A stretch of DNA of 13,981 nt from Choanephora cucurbitarum. Lineage: Eukaryota > Mucoromycota > Mucoromycetes > Mucorales > Choanephoraceae. The notes beneath the pieces were generated by a model. It saw only the letters and a list, made by a program, of their open reading frames with translations. It was not told the origin of the DNA and did no database searches. The position numbers and the translations under genes were made by a program. The stretch's first letter is position 1. Every line of letters starts with the position of its first letter. The stretch lies in the NCBI GenBank assembly GCA_025331435.1, contig JAIWNI010000268.1, positions 1 to 13,981 on the forward strand. Reading direction: 5' to 3'. Positions 9,051 through 13,981 of this stretch are shown in pieces.

Positions 9051-10412
9051 ATGGCTCTTTCACCTAAAAAATCGACCCATAACTCGACTTCAGGCACCAA
9101 CACCAGTCGTCGAGGAACAAATGCAAAATCGCGCTCCTGGTCTCAGGTCGCTTCAGCTTCGACGATCAGATCGTGTCTTCCTTCCAACAGGACGGCACCC
9201 GTCACGTCTTCCCAGCCCAACTTGGGCTCATCAGCTTCCAAGTTTGCACCACAAGTAGATGATGTCCTTCATGACACTATCCGCCCTTTCATACCCGGGC
9301 TCGCAAAAAACAGTGTTTTGATTGAGACAACTAAAATCCAAGACCTCATCCCCTTGAAGTCCTATTTTGCTTCTTTGAACACAGATAAAGATTTTAAGTT
9401 TTTTGGTGGAGTGAAAGTCGAACGTAATTACCTTCGACGTCGCTTCTACGAAACCACCTGGGATGTCGAATGTGATGAATACCGACAACTTTTAGAGGAC
9501 GGTATCACTCTCCCAGATGGCACTGTTGTTAAGGGTTATAAGAGTTTACCCGCTGATGCCAATGTAACGAGAGTACGGATTGAACGATTACCCTTGATCC
9601 ACCCTCTCCGTTTGAGAGAACAAATGTTGCAACGTTTTGCACATTTCGGAGAAGTTCTGGATGTATGCCTTCAAACCCAGCATGGCGTCTTTGAAGGCGA
9701 CGGCTGGGTGATCCTCAATTTGAGCAAGCCACATGCCACCAAACCTGAGATCCTCTGCCGCGAAGTTTCGTGGTATGATGATGAACCACCAGTTTTACTC
9801 TCCTTCGAGAAAATGCCCCTCTTCTGCCGTGCTTGTCAGAAAGAAGGACACTGCCGTGCGGATTGCCCGGAGATTTTTGCTAGTATCCTATGTTTCCACT
9901 GTAACGAACGGGGACACATCAGTCGCGATTGCCCTCGCCGCGGTCATGGTATCGCTCCTCCCCACAAACGCGTTGCTGTTAGCCACACACCTAAGCACCG
10001 GGAACCCACTGCCAAAGTTAAGGAAACTGAAGCCATTCCTCAGTTGGACAGGAAGAACGAGGATGCACCCTCTCCGGCTTTGGATTCAACAGCTAGGAGC
10101 AGCACGCACTCCGATCCAATGCAGGTGGATCCCCATCGCGAGCATACAGTTGCAGACCATTTAGGCACATCCACTGGAACTGAGGAGATCCATAATTTGC
10201 CGTCCGACTTTGACACATTAGCAGCAGCACGTCAAGCAACAGTTGACCATTTCCGATCATCAGAAGATTTTACGGACGATATGGTCGTAGATAAGGAGCA
10301 AACTAAAGATGCTGCGAAGCGTCAGAAAACAGCGCGTAATACTGAGAACAGGGCTCATAATAGTCAGGGTTCATCCGATTCCCTTTCAGCCCCTCCTTCA
10401 TCTGACAAATAA
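9051..10412 (+). CDS. LINE ORF1 protein with two CCHC zinc knuckles
   Basis: A 453-residue nucleic-acid-binding protein expected to coat the element RNA in the ribonucleoprotein particle. The ATG at 9051 (context CACAATGGC) was chosen as the first ATG of the frame; an in-frame GTG at 9030 is unlikely in a eukaryote. Order: a Ser/Thr-rich basic N-terminus (1-70); a central region (about 75-165); a possible RRM-like fold (about 170-230) with VRIERLPL, FAHFGEVLDVCLQ and GDGWVILNL; then two knuckles, each C-x2-C-x4-H-x4-C, with C259, C262, H267, C272 and C281, C284, H289, C294. A long hydrophilic tail (about 300-453), rich in Ser, Asp and Lys, ends the protein. The TAA stop overlaps the ATG of ORF2 by one base, implying coupled translation. 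No frameshift or internal stop is seen. The RRM-like assignment is inference from pattern; the knuckles are direct. Confidence 0.9.
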   Translation: MALSPKKSTHNSTSGTNTSRRGTNAKSRSWSQVASASTIRSCLPSNRTAPVTSSQPNLGSSASKFAPQVDDVLHDTIRPFIPGLAKNSVLIETTKIQDLIPLKSYFASLNTDKDFKFFGGVKVERNYLRRRFYETTWDVECDEYRQLLEDGITLPDGTVVKGYKSLPADANVTRVRIERLPLIHPLRLREQMLQRFAHFGEVLDVCLQTQHGVFEGDGWVILNLSKPHATKPEILCREVSWYDDEPPVLLSFEKMPLFCRACQKEGHCRADCPEIFASILCFHCNERGHISRDCPRRGHGIAPPHKRVAVSHTPKHREPTAKVKETEAIPQLDRKNEDAPSPALDSTARSSTHSDPMQVDPHREHTVADHLGTSTGTEEIHNLPSDFDTLAAARQATVDHFRSSEDFTDDMVVDKEQTKDAAKRQKTARNTENRAHNSQGSSDSLSAPPSSDK

Positions 10413-10414
10413 TG
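10410..10414 (+). promoter_or_regulatory. TAATG stop/start overlap coupling ORF1 and ORF2 translation
   Basis: The ORF1 stop TAA (10410-10412) shares its last A with the ORF2 ATG (10412-10414), giving TAATG in the DNA and UAAUG in the RNA. A second ORF1-frame stop, TGA at 10413-10415, follows at once. The insect LINE SART1 is known to use UAAUG for termination-reinitiation of its second ORF; use of the same mechanism here is inferred from the identical junction. Confidence 0.75.
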
Positions 10415-13400
10415 AGTTTGAACATAGTTCAAATTGCCACACTCAATTGTCGTGGCCTACCAAAAACTGGTAATCCAGCCAAATTTCGTTCCTTTTCCCG
10501 TTATCTACCCTCCTTAAACATCGACATATTTTCCTTCCAAGAAACCCATGCTCATTCCGATCTCATTAAGCAATCTCTAAACATTTCCCTTCAAACTAAG
10601 TCCAGTATTTGGACGCCTCACTGTGAGATCGTTTCCCTAAATCCCAATATTCTACTCTCTTCTCATCCTGATATCTCCCGCCCTGATGGCCGTTTCATTC
10701 TTGCCTCAGTTGCCTCAACCGCTTCCCTTACTCCTATATTCTATATCTTAAATATCTATGCTCCAGCTGAATCTAGTACTCGTATCATCTTTTTTCAAGA
10801 CTTGATTCAGGACACCAGCCTTATGACCTTCCTTCGCTCTAACAACCTCCCCATTCTCATGATGGGAGATTTTAATTACGATCAACGCCAGCCCGGGTCC
10901 ATCAACTCGGATTGGCTCTCCCTCTTGCGAGACAACTTTGACAACTGCTTTATGGGTGAACCCCTACCCACCTTCACCAGTACACGTGGCACCCATCATT
11001 TGCTCGACTATATGTTTTGTTCCATAGCTCATAGCTCCCGGATTAGGTCTCCTACTCAGGAGTTTGTAAACTATGCCTGGACTGATCACAACCTCCTTTC
11101 TGTCTCTTTCCGTACCTCCACGGCCTCTCGAGGTCCTGGTGCTTGGAAAGCCAATCCAATGCTTGCAAAAATCCCTACCTTTCGCTCTAGCCTGATCGAT
11201 CATCTCCTACAAGTGATCGAAAAACACCAGTACCTTTCTCCTGCATGCATCTTGTCCGAACAGGCCATATGGGATGCTTTGAAGGTTGAGGTCAAAGGCT
11301 TTGCAAAAGCGTTTCAGCTGGATCGCAACTCGTGGCGCACAAAATCGCTGAAGAAACTTCAATCGAAGCGAAACCGAATCTTCCGGCAATACCGCCATAC
11401 CGCCATTTGGTCTACTCTCCTCCCTTCCCTCGAAAAGCTCATCTCTTCTCTACAAACCGAGATTGCAGAGATCTCTGCTCTTCAGGCAGGCAAATATTGG
11501 AAAGAAAATGGTGAAAAATCGCCCGGTTTACTCAAGCGGTTGGTTTGCTCTCGTGCTGACCAAAGAGATATCCCTTCCCTCTGGAGTCCCACTACCTCCC
11601 GCTTAGTTTTTTCTACTGACGCCAAAACGACCGTGATGACTGATTTTTATACGCACTTGTATAACCCCACCGACCCGGATGAAGCTGCCACTCGTACATT
11701 AGTCTCTAGTTTGGATGGTACCTTTTTGTCTCCAGAGCAGCAGGCTGTACTGATTGCTCCTATCACTTGGGACGAAATCTCCCAGGCCAGCCGGCGTTCC
11801 CCTCGTAAGAGTAGCCCAGGGTCTGATGGCTTACCCTATGAGATTCTTGGCATACTTCTTCGCCTACCAATCTTACGCCCTTTAGTCCTGCGGATTTATA
11901 ACGAGGCCTTGAATAACGCTAGTTTTCCAGCTTCTTGGATGTTATCTCTCATGACCTTGCTTCCAAAGAAGGGTGATCTCACACAAGCTGCCAACTACCG
12001 CCCCATTCAACTAGTCAACACCGATAATAAGATATTTACCCGAATCGTAAATGCACGTATTTTGTCTGTCGCTGATTCTCTTATCAACCGTCATCAATTG
12101 GGATTTATGCCTGGCCGTTTCATTGCTGACCATGGCATGCTTACGACTATCTTGATGGAAAATGCTTCTCTCCTCTCTCCGTCTTCCTCAACAGATATTG
12201 GCTTGCTTCTAGACCAAGAGAAGGCGTATGATCGAGTTAACCTGCAGTTCCTCCAAACTGTCCTCACATCTCTCGCTTTCCCACCTCCTCTGATCCACTC
12301 AATCATCACTCTTTTCGGCCAAAACAAAATCCAGATAAATTTGAATGGACACCTTGCGCCTACTCTAGTCCCTAAACTACGTGGTCTAAAGCAAGGAGAT
12401 CCACTCTCGTGTATCTTGTACAACTTTGCCTTAGAACCACTTCTGCGCGCCCTATTACAAGACCCATCCTTCAATGGCTATTCCTTTAGGCATCGCACTG
12501 CTGGCACCACCTTGCTTCCCAATATCAAGTTGCTGAGTTACGCGGACGACACTCTTGTATTTCTCCGAGATCGCAGCGATCTAACTTGCCTCTTGTCTCA
12601 TTTAGACTTGTACTGTGCAGCATCTAATGCAAAAATTAACTTCCACAAGGTCCGAGCTTTCTCCCTCTCTGGCAGACAAATCGATGAGTACTGGCTCTCT
12701 TCTTTACAATCGATTCAGATTTCTAAGGTTTGGACTACTCACGACCCCTCCCCTCTCATCTACTTGGGCTTCCCTCTTATCCAATCGAAAGCTCAACGAG
12801 ACCTCTTCCTTGGGGAATTTTTATTTTGCCTGAAGAGAGACGCCGACTTGCACTCTTGTCGTTCCCTCTCCGTCTTGGGTCGGGCTACCGTTATCAATTC
12901 CCTCATACTTTCTAAGTGCTGGTTCCTGTTTCGCGTACTTCCCATTCCCAAATCGACTTTGCAAACATTACGCTCATTAGTATCCTCGTTCATAAATCGC
13001 CGCATCTTCCCCCGACTTGGTTGGCATGTTTTGACAGCCTCAAAGAAATTTGGTGGTCTAGGGCTTTTGGATCCTGAACTACAGCAGTCCGCCCTCTACT
13101 ATCGATGGCTTGACCCTCTTCTTTTCCCCCGCACAGACCACTCTGTAGTGCATGACTTTCTTCAGGCCCATCTCAGCAACGCCTTCCACACTTCCCAGCC
13201 ACTCGTCGGTCTCCTTTTCCCTCGAGCTCGGCCTAATGTTACCCCTGGCACAAGCCTGACTACTACCTCATTGGTCTGTCGTGTGATGGATCTCATACCT
13301 CGTCGCCAGTTCACTTACATTCCCAACCCTCTCGAATGCCTAGTCCTACCACTTCGAGCTGTTGTGATTCCCAGTACAACGTTTCGCCTGTCTCCCATCC

Positions 13401-13981
13401 TCCGCGATGCCCTGGTCTCCGACTTGTACCGTTATCACCCTCTTGGCCACTATCTAACACCCATCCCTAGAGAAGACCTCCCTGTACCTATCCGCACGGT
13501 CAGTGGTAAGCTTCACCGAGCCTTGGCCAACAATACTTGCCTATTAGAACCAGTTTTCTCTCAATGCTTGACCCGCTCTTCTTTGAACCTCTACAACCCT
13601 TTTCATGTACCTGTAATCCGTCGCTCCCTGGACCTCTTTGCCTTCAAACACAGGCTTTTTATTCGCGAGGATGACCAACATTTTGCCTCTGCCAAATCAG
13701 CGTCCAGAGCTTTCCGCCATTTGGTCACTTTGCATTCGAGCAGCCGCCTCCTCCTCTTACCTCACATGACCACAGCCTCATGGCAACGCTTCTGGGCTCT
13801 CGCCCTCTCAACCATCCAGCGGAACACTGTTTTTCGTCTCATTTTCCAAAAGTCCCCACACGCCTTTTCCTTTCTCGCTCCCTCAACTCGCCACCAAGCT
13901 GCCTCCTTTGTTCTGATATCGAGGACATTTTTCACTTTTTCTTTCGATGCCGCGAATTTCGAGGACATTTCACTTTCTGTG
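10412..13981 (+). CDS. LINE ORF2: APE-type endonuclease and reverse transcriptase, partial
   Basis: This polyprotein nicks target DNA and copies the element RNA from the nick (target-primed reverse transcription). The frame is open from ATG at 10412 to the window edge, 1190 codons with no stop. The endonuclease (about 1-235) shows TLNCRG (N12), FQETH (E44), NIYAP, MGDFN (D153, N155), DYMF and WTDHN (D225, H226). A basic linker and WKENGEKSPGLLKRL (363-377) lead into the reverse transcriptase (about 440-800): SPGSDGLPYE, YRPIQL, LGFMPGRF, LLLDQEKAYD (D601), GLKQGDPLS (658-666), YADD (710-713) and YLGFPL (784-789). All catalytic acidic residues are present. Toward the end the expected C-x2-C-x7-H-x4-C motif appears in another frame (13900-13950), so a one-base loss (or two-base gain) probably lies between about 13855 and 13899, and the last 25-40 residues of the open frame are likely out of frame. 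An RNase H domain was not recognised. The wording of the RT blocks resembles LINEs of mucoralean fungi. Confidence 0.92.
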   Translation, partial: MSLNIVQIATLNCRGLPKTGNPAKFRSFSRYLPSLNIDIFSFQETHAHSDLIKQSLNISLQTKSSIWTPHCEIVSLNPNILLSSHPDISRPDGRFILASVASTASLTPIFYILNIYAPAESSTRIIFFQDLIQDTSLMTFLRSNNLPILMMGDFNYDQRQPGSINSDWLSLLRDNFDNCFMGEPLPTFTSTRGTHHLLDYMFCSIAHSSRIRSPTQEFVNYAWTDHNLLSVSFRTSTASRGPGAWKANPMLAKIPTFRSSLIDHLLQVIEKHQYLSPACILSEQAIWDALKVEVKGFAKAFQLDRNSWRTKSLKKLQSKRNRIFRQYRHTAIWSTLLPSLEKLISSLQTEIAEISALQAGKYWKENGEKSPGLLKRLVCSRADQRDIPSLWSPTTSRLVFSTDAKTTVMTDFYTHLYNPTDPDEAATRTLVSSLDGTFLSPEQQAVLIAPITWDEISQASRRSPRKSSPGSDGLPYEILGILLRLPILRPLVLRIYNEALNNASFPASWMLSLMTLLPKKGDLTQAANYRPIQLVNTDNKIFTRIVNARILSVADSLINRHQLGFMPGRFIADHGMLTTILMENASLLSPSSSTDIGLLLDQEKAYDRVNLQFLQTVLTSLAFPPPLIHSIITLFGQNKIQINLNGHLAPTLVPKLRGLKQGDPLSCILYNFALEPLLRALLQDPSFNGYSFRHRTAGTTLLPNIKLLSYADDTLVFLRDRSDLTCLLSHLDLYCAASNAKINFHKVRAFSLSGRQIDEYWLSSLQSIQISKVWTTHDPSPLIYLGFPLIQSKAQRDLFLGEFLFCLKRDADLHSCRSLSVLGRATVINSLILSKCWFLFRVLPIPKSTLQTLRSLVSSFINRRIFPRLGWHVLTASKKFGGLGLLDPELQQSALYYRWLDPLLFPRTDHSVVHDFLQAHLSNAFHTSQPLVGLLFPRARPNVTPGTSLTTTSLVCRVMDLIPRRQFTYIPNPLECLVLPLRAVVIPSTTFRLSPILRDALVSDLYRYHPLGHYLTPIPREDLPVPIRTVSGKLHRALANNTCLLEPVFSQCLTRSSLNLYNPFHVPVIRRSLDLFAFKHRLFIREDDQHFASAKSASRAFRHLVTLHSSSRLLLLPHMTTASWQRFWALALSTIQRNTVFRLIFQKSPHAFSFLAPSTRHQAASFVLISRTFFTFSFDAANFEDISLSV

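Larger units (their letters stand above)
9051..13981 (+). mobile_element. LINE (non-LTR retrotransposon), ORF1 and ORF2, 3' end beyond window
   Basis: Two adjacent plus-strand frames encode a zinc-knuckle ORF1 and an endonuclease/reverse-transcriptase ORF2, the standard two-ORF layout of L1-like non-LTR retrotransposons; no long terminal repeat, integrase or protease is present. Both ORFs are visibly more GC-rich than the surrounding spacer. The copy reaches its ORF1 start codon, so it is not heavily 5'-truncated. The 3' end, poly(A) or simple-repeat tail and target-site duplication lie outside the window. A probable frameshift near the end of ORF2 suggests this copy is inactive or wrongly sequenced there. 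Confidence 0.9.

Noticed and set aside
9733..10164. A 143-codon plus-strand open frame inside LINE ORF1
   Set aside because: It is a shifted shadow of the zinc-knuckle region; the real frame carries both C-x2-C-x4-H-x4-C motifs.
13919..13970. Direct repeat TCGAGGACATTT at 13919 and 13959 (40-base offset)
   Set aside because: Only 12 bases plus a short T-rich tail match, and the first copy lies inside the expected zinc motif; it could be a small duplication, but the window ends too soon to judge.
1..13981. tRNA, rRNA and CRISPR features
   Set aside because: No tRNA T-loop/A-box pairs, rRNA-like conserved blocks or regularly spaced repeats were seen on reading both strands.

Overview
The window looks like a repeat-rich stretch of a fungal nuclear genome, most likely an early-diverging lineage such as Mucoromycota (inference). 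The evidence is short introns of about 50-75 bases with GTRNGT donors and TAG/CAG acceptors, AT-rich spacers, AATAAA-type poly(A) signals on both sides of a convergent gene pair, a Plavaka/Tnp2-type (CACTA-related) transposase and non-LTR retrotransposon (LINE) genes. No bacterial signals, tRNA, rRNA or CRISPR array were seen.

Layout from left to right. Positions 1-1116 (-) hold a Ser/Pro-rich, coiled-coil protein that resembles a LINE ORF1; its frame stays open to about 1464 and its stop codon is the first three bases of the window. A strong foldback repeat (1484-1606) lies just 5' of it. Positions 2025-2579 (-) carry a run of good splice signals that can be joined into a tiny multi-exon reading frame (weak candidate). 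Positions 2831-3900 (+) hold a clear four-exon gene for a 299-residue protein of unknown function. It converges on a large four-exon transposase gene (7240-4175, -), separated by an A-rich 274-base spacer with a poly(A) signal for each gene. The transposase is recognisable throughout but broken by two apparent +1 frameshifts and one in-frame TGA, so it is called a pseudogene. Positions 7241-9050 hold no gene I can support. From 9051 to the right edge runs a LINE: ORF1 with two CCHC zinc knuckles, then ORF2 with an APE-type endonuclease and a reverse transcriptase with an intact YADD box. The window ends inside ORF2.

How the parts relate. The two LINE ORFs form a bicistronic unit joined by a one-base stop/start overlap (TAATG), the arrangement known for UAAUG termination-reinitiation in the insect LINE SART1. 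The transposase would have acted on its own DNA element, whose ends I could not locate. The 299-residue gene may be a host gene or a passenger of that element. The left LINE-like ORF1 is unlike the right one (coiled coil and no zinc knuckle, versus two zinc knuckles), so at least two retroelement lineages and one DNA transposon meet here.
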